In this document: positions 24,142 to 32,442 of the stretch, piece after piece
Numbering within the stretch: the stretch's first letter is position 1
Layout: each line of letters opens with the position of its first letter
From: a virus
Length of the DNA: 64,000 nt
Strand: one strand, 5' to 3'
IMG/VR virus record: IMGVR_UViG_3300031140_000597
Coordinates: 1 to 64,000 of that record
Position numbers and translations under genes: made by a program
The notes under the pieces: generated by a model
The model's database searches: none
What the model saw: the letters and a program-made list of their open reading frames with translations, nothing else
What the model was told of the DNA's origin: nothing

Positions 24142-25635
24142 ATGGCGAATTTGACTGATACTAATGAAGATTACGCTGTATGGCTACCTAGCATCAGCAA
24201 TTTCTATAATAATATCATTACACGGTATCACCATCAGGGGGATGGTTATTTTCCTCCTGAGCGTATACCCGTGGGACTTGAACATGGTTTAGCAGGTTGT
24301 AATTTCTTAAAAGAAGATGATTCATATTTTCAATATAAATGGGGATTATATTCGGTTGGACATGCTCAGCGAGATATCACTAAGACTGATAAGCGTGACA
24401 TGATCATTCAAACACGTGATAGAAGTAAGACTTTTATCATGGGTGATTCTGGTGGTTATCAAATCGTAACTGGTGTTATCAAGTGTGATTGGAAGAATTT
24501 CAAGACAGATGATAGTTTACGTCATCAAGTGTTGAATTGGCTTGAACACACCGCAGATTATAGTATGATTCTTGATGTTCCCACGCTTGCCACATTGCCG
24601 CAGTATTCAGCGACTAGTGGTATCAAAGATTTCCAACAGTGTCTTGATTATACTAAGTTTAATGCTGACTTCTTTGTAAAGAACAGAAAGTTTGAAACTA
24701 AATACTTAAATGTTATGCAAGGTATGAATGAGCAAGAATCTCGTGTATGGTATGATGCAGTTAAGCATTATCCATTTGAGGGTTGGGCATTTTCTGGTGC
24801 TTGTAAGTCAAACAAAATTGATATCTTATTACGCAGACTAATTCAGATGCGTGATGACAAATTACTTGAGCGAGGCGAACGAGATTTAGTTCATGTGCTA
24901 GGTGTAGGCAAACTCGAACTTGCTGTAGTTTATACTGCAATAAAACGAGCGTTGCGCGAGCATGTAAATTCTGATATGGAATTTACATTTGACGCAGCAT
25001 CGCCATTCATTGGTGCATCGAAGGGTGAAATCTACGCTGAATCAATATATAAGAGTGAATCATTTAGGTTACAGACTGATCGATTCATTAATGATAAATC
25101 ATTAAAGGGTAGTACAGTACGGTTGCCTTATCGTTCACCTATTGCAGATCGTTTAACGATGGGCGATATGTGTTATCAAGGAGTAGGTGCGCTTGATAAG
25201 AACGGAGATGTATCAAAGACAAGTTGGGATTCATTGACTTATATGTTGATGCAAGGTCACAACACGTATTCTCATATTGAATCTATTCAACGAGCAAATC
25301 GCTTTGCAGATGCTACCATGCCATTAATTAATACAGATCATAACTTATGGTCACAAGTAAGTGGTAAGGGCAAAGCCCGACAGATTGATGATCATATTCC
25401 AGTAGAAGTGGTTTATATGATCAATTTCATTGAGAAATTGTTTAAGAGTGAAACTCCTATGACAATGATTAATGAGGCTGAAAGTTTGTTTGCTAAGTTC
25501 AGTAGACAGAAATCAGTAAAGAACAGTGACGTATTATTTTCTAATCTATTTCAGATGGGTGATGATGCAACTGTAGACTCTGATGAGGAAATCGAACAAG
25601 ATATCTCAGAAGAATTTTTAGAAACATTAACTTAA
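24142..25635 (+). CDS. DpdA-like 7-deazaguanine DNA transglycosylase (TGT superfamily)
   Basis: The protein shows TGT-fold motifs: IMGDSGGYQIVTG (Asp102, base-exchange pocket), MILDVPT, LNVMQGMNEQE, GWAFSGACKSN, HVLGVGKLE and EFTFDAASPF (Asp284, where the TGT nucleophile lies). The Zn site (CxCxxC...H) of tRNA enzymes is not evident after Asp284. Phage DpdA proteins swap guanine in DNA for a 7-deazaguanine. FolE 0.6 kb downstream and QueE at 32.4 kb belong to the same pathway. At 497 aa it is longer than tRNA-TGT (~375). Confidence 0.78.
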   Translation: MANLTDTNEDYAVWLPSISNFYNNIITRYHHQGDGYFPPERIPVGLEHGLAGCNFLKEDDSYFQYKWGLYSVGHAQRDITKTDKRDMIIQTRDRSKTFIMGDSGGYQIVTGVIKCDWKNFKTDDSLRHQVLNWLEHTADYSMILDVPTLATLPQYSATSGIKDFQQCLDYTKFNADFFVKNRKFETKYLNVMQGMNEQESRVWYDAVKHYPFEGWAFSGACKSNKIDILLRRLIQMRDDKLLERGERDLVHVLGVGKLELAVVYTAIKRALREHVNSDMEFTFDAASPFIGASKGEIYAESIYKSESFRLQTDRFINDKSLKGSTVRLPYRSPIADRLTMGDMCYQGVGALDKNGDVSKTSWDSLTYMLMQGHNTYSHIESIQRANRFADATMPLINTDHNLWSQVSGKGKARQIDDHIPVEVVYMINFIEKLFKSETPMTMINEAESLFAKFSRQKSVKNSDVLFSNLFQMGDDATVDSDEEIEQDISEEFLETLT

Positions 25636-25659
25636 CTTAAACTAAACGGAGAAATCAAC

Positions 25660-25866
25660 ATGGCTAAGAAAATTAGACTTATTGACGATGTAGAAAATAA
25701 TGATTCATTATCATTGACAGAAGCACCGAAGGGTGATATGATTGATACAGCATTTACAAAAGAAGACGCTGCAACACTTATGAAACTTGCAGAAGCGATT
25801 GATTGGAAATTATGGGAGTTGTTAAAATTCACTCGTAAATTCGAAGCAACCGAAGATGAAACATAA
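25660..25866 (+). CDS. Small phage protein with IDWKLWELLK motif
   Basis: A 68-residue protein with an ACGGAGAA site upstream. The C-terminal AEAIDWKLWELLKFTRKF helix resembles a short conserved motif in small marine-phage proteins. Function unknown. It lies between the DpdA-like gene and FolE. Confidence 0.5.
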   Translation: MAKKIRLIDDVENNDSLSLTEAPKGDMIDTAFTKEDAATLMKLAEAIDWKLWELLKFTRKFEATEDET

Positions 25867-25896
25867 CTTTAACTATTAACTAATTGGTATATTATT

Positions 25897-26259
25897 ATGA
25901 CCACAGATACAGCAGCACCAGCATCCCAGTATAAGCCCTCGGCGCCTCGTCTACCATCACTATACATTAGTGGGTATTACACCTTACACGATATTAAGTT
26001 TGATTTGTTGAAGATCATTGAGCCATACGATGGTTATATGTTTAATCGCAAAGATACCGAACATGTTCGTGGATTGTTTAATAACTTTTTGAGTGATCTT
26101 CGTCGTGCATACAAGTTGCGTGAATACAATATCTATACTACCGTGAAGGATAATGCTATTACATTTGATGTAACAGTAAAGATTCACAAAGATCGTGCAG
26201 TAAAGAAATTGAAAATCCACGTAGGTCGTTTGAACTACGTATCTCCAACTCACTCTTAG
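25897..26259 (+). CDS. Hypothetical protein, 120 aa
   Basis: A Pro/Ala-rich N-terminus (PASQYKPSAPRLPS) leads into a basic alpha/beta region (GLFNNFLSDLRRAYKLREY, then DVTVKIHKDRAVKKLKIHVG). No family recognised. It ends ten bases before FolE in the same operon. It might be a structural or nucleic-acid-associated protein; this is not shown. Confidence 0.5.
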   Translation: MTTDTAAPASQYKPSAPRLPSLYISGYYTLHDIKFDLLKIIEPYDGYMFNRKDTEHVRGLFNNFLSDLRRAYKLREYNIYTTVKDNAITFDVTVKIHKDRAVKKLKIHVGRLNYVSPTHS

Positions 26260-26268
26260 GAGTATAAG

Positions 26269-26955
26269 ATGTCAGTATCAAGTAAAATTAAACAGCGCCT
26301 CACTGATGCCGATCATCGACATTGGGCAGGGGATAATATTTCAGAATATATCATGGATGGTGAACACGATGAACTTATTGTAGAACTTACTGAAAAGTTC
26401 GAAGGTGTTCTTAATAGTTTAATAATTGATACAGTCAATGATCCCAATTCGCAAGATACTGGACGACGACTTGCTAAAATGTATGTGACAGAATTAATGA
26501 GTGGGCGTTATTATCCTGCTCCTTCTGCTACTGCATTTCCAAACAATAGCAGTGATCCGTTTAAAGGTATGTTGGTAGTTAGATCTGAAATCAAATCAAT
26601 GTGTTCACATCATCATCAACCTGTAACTGGTGTTGTTTATATTGGCATCTTACCGGAAGATAAAGTAATTGGATTAAGTAAGTACACGCGTATTGCACAA
26701 TGGTGTGCAAGGCGTGGAACGCTTCAAGAAGAACTTGCAAATGATATTGCTCGTGAAATTGAGAAGGCTACCGATAGTAAGCATCTTGCAGTGTATATTC
26801 AAGCCGAGCATGGCTGTTGCACTAATCGAGGCATTATGGCACATAGTTCGTTAACACAAACTACTGTACTTAGAGGTAATTTCTTCGTTAAGGCTTCTGT
26901 TAAAGAAGAGTTCTTTGATAATATTAAAATGCAACAATCATTTGCACCGAGGTAA
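26269..26955 (+). CDS. folE: GTP cyclohydrolase I
   Basis: The sequence carries the FolE motifs SMCSHHHQPVTGVVYIG (Zn Cys and His ligands), GLSKYTRIAQWCARRGTLQEEL and HGCCTNRGI (second Zn Cys). The enzyme converts GTP to dihydroneopterin triphosphate, the first step to preQ0 and folate. At 228 aa it fits the family. An AGGAG site precedes it. With DpdA upstream and QueE in the window it likely serves 7-deazaguanine synthesis for DNA modification (inference). QueD and QueC are not in the window and may lie elsewhere or come from the host. Confidence 0.93.
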   Translation: MSVSSKIKQRLTDADHRHWAGDNISEYIMDGEHDELIVELTEKFEGVLNSLIIDTVNDPNSQDTGRRLAKMYVTELMSGRYYPAPSATAFPNNSSDPFKGMLVVRSEIKSMCSHHHQPVTGVVYIGILPEDKVIGLSKYTRIAQWCARRGTLQEELANDIAREIEKATDSKHLAVYIQAEHGCCTNRGIMAHSSLTQTTVLRGNFFVKASVKEEFFDNIKMQQSFAPR

Positions 26956-26957
26956 TT

Positions 26958-27503
26958 ATGAATAAAAGAGTATATTACAGTTGGGAAGACGTTGAGCATA
27001 TGCTTGCGACAATCAATAATGAAATGGCAGCCGATGGTTGGCGCCCAGACTACATTGTAGGTATGACACGTGGCGGTCTGGTACCAGCAGTTATGTTGAG
27101 CAACTTGACTGGCATTAAAATGCATGCACTAGGTAAAGATGACACCAATGCGTGGATGTCAGAAGATGCAGTGGGATGGGAAGACACTACTAATGACGGT
27201 GATGCTATCGTTCCAGATGTAAACCATCCTAATAATAGATCTAACATTCTTGTTATCGATGATATCAATCATTCTGGTAAATCTTTTAATTGGCTAAAGT
27301 CTGATTGGAAAAGTACATCGGCTCAACCTGACTTTGCATGGGATGATATCTGGCATGGAAATGTTAGATTTGCATCATTGGTAGACAATGAAGCAAGTTT
27401 ATTCACAGATGTTGATTATGCAGCAATCGAGATGAATAAGATCGACAAGCCTGTATGGTGTGTATTCCCTTGGGAAGCAGAACGCGATTATGGCAACTTA
27501 TAA
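26958..27503 (+). CDS. Purine-type phosphoribosyltransferase
   Basis: The PRPP motif NILVIDDINHSGKSF (family consensus V.VDDi.DTGkT) and the upstream IVGMTRGGLVPAVMLS define a type I PRTase. It starts two bases after FolE. The fold moves a base onto PRPP in nucleotide salvage. Base specificity cannot be read from sequence; guanine/hypoxanthine or a deazapurine are possible given the neighbourhood (inference). 181 aa is typical. Confidence 0.82.
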   Translation: MNKRVYYSWEDVEHMLATINNEMAADGWRPDYIVGMTRGGLVPAVMLSNLTGIKMHALGKDDTNAWMSEDAVGWEDTTNDGDAIVPDVNHPNNRSNILVIDDINHSGKSFNWLKSDWKSTSAQPDFAWDDIWHGNVRFASLVDNEASLFTDVDYAAIEMNKIDKPVWCVFPWEAERDYGNL

Positions 27504-27801
27504 TAACCAATCAGATGTATGTGTAGACACAATAGATGGTTCATCTATAACAACTGACTTCATACATCCGAGTTATGCTGTTGGCAGACTAACGTCAGAT
27601 ATGCGTAATAGTGTTATCATAAATACACCAGATGGTAATACTATTGATCTAGTAGAATCATTAAATGAATCCAATATGTTACTAGGTGTTATGACTACCT
27701 TATTGAATAATCTCATCAAAGAGAATCCTAGCATCACTAGTGCACAATCTATTGAGGAATTATTAGATCAGCAAAAAATGATGAATAAGTTAGCCAAATA
27801 A
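27490..27801 (+). CDS. Hypothetical protein, 103 aa
   Basis: The start is ATG 27490, overlapping the PRTase end by 14 bases. The protein (MATYNNQSDVCVDTID...) has a beta-rich N-terminus and a helical C-terminus (ESNMLLGVMTTLLNNLIKEN). No family recognised. It ends right before the promoter for the surface protease. Confidence 0.45.
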   Translation: MATYNNQSDVCVDTIDGSSITTDFIHPSYAVGRLTSDMRNSVIINTPDGNTIDLVESLNESNMLLGVMTTLLNNLIKENPSITSAQSIEELLDQQKMMNKLAK

Positions 27802-27803
27802 GG

Positions 27804-27832
27804 TTGACAAGTAATGATTCTTGCTGTATACT
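27804..27832 (+). promoter_or_regulatory. Sigma70-like promoter for subtilase gene
   Basis: TTGACA 27804-27809 and TATACT 27827-27832, 17 bases apart. It has the shared AGTAA after -35 and a downstream TATAAGTTAAT. Confidence 0.8.
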
Positions 27833-27865
27833 TAATATATAAGTTAATTAAACAGTGAGAACATT

Positions 27866-30625
27866 ATGATTAAATTTAAAAAGACAATTACTGCATTATC
27901 AATTGCATTGGCAATGGGTTTCACAGCAGTACCTATTCAGGCAGAAGCAGCGTATAAGTCATACTATGATTACGCGTCTAGCATCAAACGCCAACGTTCA
28001 CAAATTAATTTCGTAACCACTATGTTAAGAAGTTATACTCGCACTGTTAAAGTATATGGTAATCTTATCAGCAAATATGGCGCTAAGTATGGTCATTACT
28101 CTTGGTTCCGTCCTATCATTCAACGCCACGCATTCTATGAAACAGAAGTAGCGCGTTACACACAATTATTAAATTCCATTCAAGACACATCAGTCACGAT
28201 AGTTTCTTCTTCTACTCGTGTTGAACCATATGTACAAACTACAAATAGCAAGCCAGTATTGATCTCGTCTACTGACACGGTTGAAAAAGAAACTGATGCT
28301 GGTATGATTTCTGAATATGCAGTTTTGACACTGGTGTCTGAAATCATCACTACTGTTCGTACATTTGAAATGACTATTATTGATACATCGTACAGTGATG
28401 GTACAAATGATTCAAAGCGCACAGCAAAACTACTAGACACTACAAACACACCAAATCGTGAAACAACTCGTGATCGTGAATTGATTCGTAGTTATCCTGT
28501 TCCTGTTATTGTGGATGAATCGCCTGTACAAGTAGCAGAAGGCGAAACAGGTATAAAGACAGTCGATGCAATGACGGTTGAAGAATATCTTGCTCGTGAT
28601 GATGTTGATTATTCACAGACAGACACATATCGTCAAGCAGCATGGAATACTAATTCACGCACTAACGCAGATTTCATCGAGCGAGAGAGTGGTTTGGCGC
28701 CTTATGCTAGATCATTAGATGCCATTGGTGCACCAGAAGCATGGGCACGTGGTTGGACAGGCAAGGGATCTATCATTGGTATTGTAGATTCTGGCATTGA
28801 TCTAGATCATAGTGAATTTGCTGGTAAGATTATCGATGCAAAATGTTTCACACGAGCGTGTGATCTTGGTTATGAAACAGTGCACGATATCACGAAGGTT
28901 AGTCATGGAACGCACGTTGCAGGCATCGCATCTGCAAGTTTAGATGGTGTAGGTACCACAGGCGTAGCACCAGATGCAAAGTTATTGATTGCAAAGGCAA
29001 GCACAGGCACCTACGGATCGTTTGATTTAAAAGCCGCAGCAAAGGGTATTGCTTGGGCAGCAGCGAATGGTGCTGATGTCATTAACTTGAGTGCAAACTA
29101 TAATGTAGATACAACATACAAAAATAGCATTCTAGAGATCGGTGATGGATTCTATCGTTCAACTGATCAACGTGGTCGTGATGGAAAAACTTATGAAACG
29201 AATGGGTATTCGTTCTTACAGACAGATTGGTTGCCAGAAGATATGAAAGCAGCGATGGAAGGTCATGAATCTGTTTTAGTTGCAGCCGCTGGTAATCAGG
29301 GTTTAGATTTTAGTACATTCCCTGCGCATTATGCAGTACTTGAAAACGATGATGGTACATTGGCATTAGACGGGCGTGTTATTGTAGCGGGTTCTTATGA
29401 CTTGCGTAGTGAGCAAATTTCTAGATGGAGTAACAAGGCTGGTACTGTATGTTTTGATTATGATGAAACAGCAGACATGTGCAATACTGATCACCGTGTA
29501 AGTGATTACTTTTTGATGGCACCTGGCTCATATGTAGCATCTACTGATAGCAATGGGGAGTATCGTTTAAATACTGGTACATCAATGGCGGCACCTATGA
29601 TCGCTGGTGCAGTCGCAGTGGTCAAGCAGATGTGGCCACACATGAAAGGTGAGAATCTTGCTAAGTTATTATTGAATACTGGTGATAAAGATATTCCTAA
29701 TTATGATGTAAATGTTCACGGACAAGGGCTACTTGATTTGGCAGAAGCAACTACACCACAAGGTGTTGTTGGTATACCTACCACGGGTCGCGTAGAAGGT
29801 GGTAAGACTTCAGTTACGAATTCGGGCACTGCTAGTGTATCGGGTGTTAATATTTCAGCATTGTCATCAATGATGGTAGTTGATGATTATGATCGTGACT
29901 TCTATGTAAACGGCAATGATTTAATTCAAAGTATTGATACTCGTACAGTACATACAACTCATGCAGCACAAAGTGGTATAGCAGCAGATCAGTATGCAGG
30001 CTTCTCTACTGGTATTCGATTATCTGCACAGGGAATTGATTATAGTGTCAGTGATGAAGGTGCACATATTGCTACTACACTTAACGACATTACGATCGGT
30101 GCAGTAGTAGAGAGCAACACATTCTTAGGTAATTATGCAGATAGTATGCTGATCGATGTTAACGGTGCCAATACATTATACATGGGTTACAATAAAGAAT
30201 ATGAAACTAATGGTGTGACTTATTTCGGAGGTGCAAATATTGGTTTAACATCATTGAATGTTGGTGATAATGCAATGATGAAATCTGCAAGTTCATTAGT
30301 AAGTAACTCTGCCACACTTGGTGCTAAGTTTAAAACTGCACATGGTACATTCGGATTTGTTGCAGCACTACCAGTAGCGATCGCCCAAGGTGATGCTAAA
30401 TTTGATGTAGCAGCATCGGTATCGTCAGTGGGTGATATTACCACGAACCATATGACAAGTTCATTGTCATCACAGACGCGTGAGTATAATCTTGGCATGT
30501 TCTATGATACCGCTATTACTGATAACGTAGACATTGAAATGTTTGCAGAAGCACGTAATAACTATACAGGTACAGCAGGATTACTTGCAATGGAAGCAGG
30601 TGTGACGTTAACTGGAACATTCTAA
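27866..30625 (+). CDS. Secreted S8 subtilisin-like serine protease, probable autotransporter
   Basis: A signal peptide (ALSIALAMGFTAVPIQAEA) opens this 919-residue protein. The catalytic triad is clear: Asp308 in IVDSGID, His347 in SHGTHVAGI and Ser573 in GTSMAAPM, with AAAGNQG as the oxyanion Asn region. After the protease domain, residues ~640-919 are Gly/Ser/Thr-rich, with alternating strands ending in Phe (GVTLTGTF), as in the C-terminal beta-barrel of autotransporter proteases. Residues 30-230 are a long N-terminal extension. Own promoter and terminator-like hairpin. Expression at the infected cell surface is inference. Confidence 0.85.
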   Translation: MIKFKKTITALSIALAMGFTAVPIQAEAAYKSYYDYASSIKRQRSQINFVTTMLRSYTRTVKVYGNLISKYGAKYGHYSWFRPIIQRHAFYETEVARYTQLLNSIQDTSVTIVSSSTRVEPYVQTTNSKPVLISSTDTVEKETDAGMISEYAVLTLVSEIITTVRTFEMTIIDTSYSDGTNDSKRTAKLLDTTNTPNRETTRDRELIRSYPVPVIVDESPVQVAEGETGIKTVDAMTVEEYLARDDVDYSQTDTYRQAAWNTNSRTNADFIERESGLAPYARSLDAIGAPEAWARGWTGKGSIIGIVDSGIDLDHSEFAGKIIDAKCFTRACDLGYETVHDITKVSHGTHVAGIASASLDGVGTTGVAPDAKLLIAKASTGTYGSFDLKAAAKGIAWAAANGADVINLSANYNVDTTYKNSILEIGDGFYRSTDQRGRDGKTYETNGYSFLQTDWLPEDMKAAMEGHESVLVAAAGNQGLDFSTFPAHYAVLENDDGTLALDGRVIVAGSYDLRSEQISRWSNKAGTVCFDYDETADMCNTDHRVSDYFLMAPGSYVASTDSNGEYRLNTGTSMAAPMIAGAVAVVKQMWPHMKGENLAKLLLNTGDKDIPNYDVNVHGQGLLDLAEATTPQGVVGIPTTGRVEGGKTSVTNSGTASVSGVNISALSSMMVVDDYDRDFYVNGNDLIQSIDTRTVHTTHAAQSGIAADQYAGFSTGIRLSAQGIDYSVSDEGAHIATTLNDITIGAVVESNTFLGNYADSMLIDVNGANTLYMGYNKEYETNGVTYFGGANIGLTSLNVGDNAMMKSASSLVSNSATLGAKFKTAHGTFGFVAALPVAIAQGDAKFDVAASVSSVGDITTNHMTSSLSSQTREYNLGMFYDTAITDNVDIEMFAEARNNYTGTAGLLAMEAGVTLTGTF

Positions 30626-30644
30626 AATATAACAATAACAAATA

Positions 30645-30661
30645 GGGACGCAATGCGTCCC
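30645..30661 (+). terminator. Hairpin terminator after the protease gene
   Basis: GGGACG pairs with CGTCCC around CAATG, followed by TTAGT. A stable short hairpin with a weak U-tract. Confidence 0.5.
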
Positions 30662-30681
30662 TTAGTCATGAGAAAGAAACA

Positions 30682-31125
30682 ATGAATAATAAACAAGTAG
30701 TAGGATTCACCTGTAGTACATTTGATTTGCTACACTCTGGTCACATACAGATGTTACGTGATGCAAAAGAACACTGTGACTATTTAATATGTGGATTGCA
30801 AATTGATCCTACCATTGATAGATCAGAGAAGAACGCACCCATACAGACAGTGGTTGAACGATATAATCAGTTACAAGCAGTTAAGTACGTAGATGAAATC
30901 ATTCCGTATGCGACTGAGGAAGACCTAAAAGATATACTAGAAATGTATAATATTAATGTCCGTATCTTAGGTGAAGAATATAGAAACAAAGAATTCACAG
31001 GCAAAGATATATGTAGTCGCCGTAGCATACAGTTATTTTTTAACAATCGTGATCATCGTTTTTCTAGCAGTGATTTACGTAAGCGTATAGCAGATAGTCA
31101 AAAGCACAAAGAAGAAATAAAATGA
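30682..31125 (+). CDS. Glycerol-3-phosphate cytidylyltransferase-like nucleotidyltransferase
   Basis: The HxGH-type nucleotidyltransferase motif is FDLLHSGHIQML (His18, His21), and the C-terminal FSSSDLRKRI corresponds to the (I/R)SST.(I/L)R motif. At 147 aa it matches TagD/RfaE-C-like enzymes, which make CDP-glycerol or ADP-heptose-type products. It would fit the phage's sugar-modification gene set (inference). It is coupled to the next gene by ATGA. Confidence 0.82.
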   Translation: MNNKQVVGFTCSTFDLLHSGHIQMLRDAKEHCDYLICGLQIDPTIDRSEKNAPIQTVVERYNQLQAVKYVDEIIPYATEEDLKDILEMYNINVRILGEEYRNKEFTGKDICSRRSIQLFFNNRDHRFSSSDLRKRIADSQKHKEEIK

Positions 31126-31442
31126 AACAAGAATATAGGGTATGGAATTACTTAGAATCGGAAATGACGATTGATGGAAATTGGGTGTCACATAACCATA
31201 AAATGTTTACAGCTAACAAGCGCACCAACCAGAATCATAGTTGTCGTGATATAATGCTTATGTTTCTTACCGACAATCAAGCACCTAGTAACTTCTTATT
31301 AGAGATGGGTGTGTCGTTACGTGTTGAACATACAAGAGATGATAACCTAAGAGAATCAAGATTTGCTATTATTGCAGAAATGACACCTAATGAAAATAGG
31401 TTGTGGGAAGAGCATCGTTTTTTACAGAAATTACAGGCGTAG
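31122..31442 (+). CDS. Hypothetical protein, 106 aa
   Basis: It overlaps the cytidylyltransferase stop by ATGA. The basic, Asn/Arg-rich sequence (HKMFTANKRTNQNHSCRDIM) contains no motif I recognise. Tight coupling supports a real gene. Confidence 0.45.
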   Translation: MKQEYRVWNYLESEMTIDGNWVSHNHKMFTANKRTNQNHSCRDIMLMFLTDNQAPSNFLLEMGVSLRVEHTRDDNLRESRFAIIAEMTPNENRLWEEHRFLQKLQA

Positions 31443-31457
31443 GTAGAGGAATACATT

Positions 31458-32135
31458 ATGAAGATAAAAATTGGCAAATATCCTGATCGTTGGATTAGCA
31501 GAGTACATACTAACCACATGGAAAAGAAGTATGGTTTCCTATGGGAAATGAACGACAAGGAACTGAACGACAAAGAGCCAGTTGTTCCTACACGGTTTGA
31601 TAACTCAGTTGAGGTGCTTGAAGATTGCTTGCAAACTTTATACAACTGGTCAGTTAACTTGATAGCAGATCGTCAAACACAAACTGTAAAGGTTCATATT
31701 GATAAATGGGATACATGGAGCATGGATTCTACATTAGCCCCTATCATCCATCCAATGCTAATACAACTTAACGCAACCAATCATGGTGCACCTAATGTAT
31801 CATTTACAGATGTGCCTAAAAGATTACGTCCGAGTAAGAAGCAAAGTAACGCATACAATGAAAAGGGCGATGTCGATGACAAGCACTTTGAACGTTGGGA
31901 TTGGATCATGGGCGAAATGATTTGGGCATTTGAACAAAAGTTAGGCGATGATGGGTGGGAACAACAGTATTATAAATATGAAGATATTCCAGTAGATGAA
32001 AAATCAGAAGACTTTAGCGAAAGACTAGGTATTAAACTGGTGTGGGAAGACAATGAAGGTCGTGAGAAGCATCAAGCGAGAATGTCTAATGGGTTTAGAT
32101 TGTTTGGGGTTTATTTTGAGTGCCTTTGGGATTAA
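31458..32135 (+). CDS. Conserved phage hypothetical protein, 225 aa
   Basis: The pattern KIKIGKYP, then VKVHIDKWDTWSMDSTLAPIIHPML, and RWDWIMGEMIWAFEQ near residue 150 is a widespread phage protein family of unknown function, found in many T4-like and T7-like marine phages. The C-terminus RMSNGFRLFGVYFECLWD is the usual end. A structural or regulatory role has not been assigned as far as I know. Confidence 0.65.
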   Translation: MKIKIGKYPDRWISRVHTNHMEKKYGFLWEMNDKELNDKEPVVPTRFDNSVEVLEDCLQTLYNWSVNLIADRQTQTVKVHIDKWDTWSMDSTLAPIIHPMLIQLNATNHGAPNVSFTDVPKRLRPSKKQSNAYNEKGDVDDKHFERWDWIMGEMIWAFEQKLGDDGWEQQYYKYEDIPVDEKSEDFSERLGIKLVWEDNEGREKHQARMSNGFRLFGVYFECLWD

Positions 32136-32166
32136 TATGAACAATGGGCGTATAGAAGCGATAATT

Positions 32167-32442
32167 ATGAATAAAGAAAAAATAAAAGAATTGATGGTTA
32201 TCACAGCAGAAGAATGTGGTGAATTGACGCAAGCATGTTGTAAGATATATCGCTGGGATATAGACAGCATATATGAAAATGGTTCAAACAAACAGCGATT
32301 ACTTGAGGAAGCAGGTGATGTTATGGCGATGATTTCTATAATGGTTGATAATGATCTATTGACAGAACAAGAATTAAATGATAGAATAGATTATAAGAAA
32401 CGAAAATTAAAAGAGTGGAGTAGTTTATTTGATGAAACTTAG
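32167..32442 (+). CDS. MazG-like nucleotide pyrophosphohydrolase
   Basis: The MazG metal-binding motif is ITAEECGELTQACCKI (Glu15, Glu16, Glu19), followed by LLEEAGDVMAMI (second E..D pair). These enzymes hydrolyse (d)NTPs, and phage MazG proteins are common in marine phages. I use ATG 32167 (AGAAG nine bases upstream); ATG 32137 is also possible and would add ten residues. At ~91 aa it is the single-domain form. It overlaps queE by 11 bases. Confidence 0.78.
   Translation: MNKEKIKELMVITAEECGELTQACCKIYRWDIDSIYENGSNKQRLLEEAGDVMAMISIMVDNDLLTEQELNDRIDYKKRKLKEWSSLFDET

Noticed and set aside
24142-25635. Ordinary tRNA-guanine transglycosylase
   Set aside because: Longer than tRNA TGT, the Zn site is not evident, and the preQ0-pathway and phage context favour a DNA-acting DpdA-type enzyme; tRNA activity is not strictly excluded.
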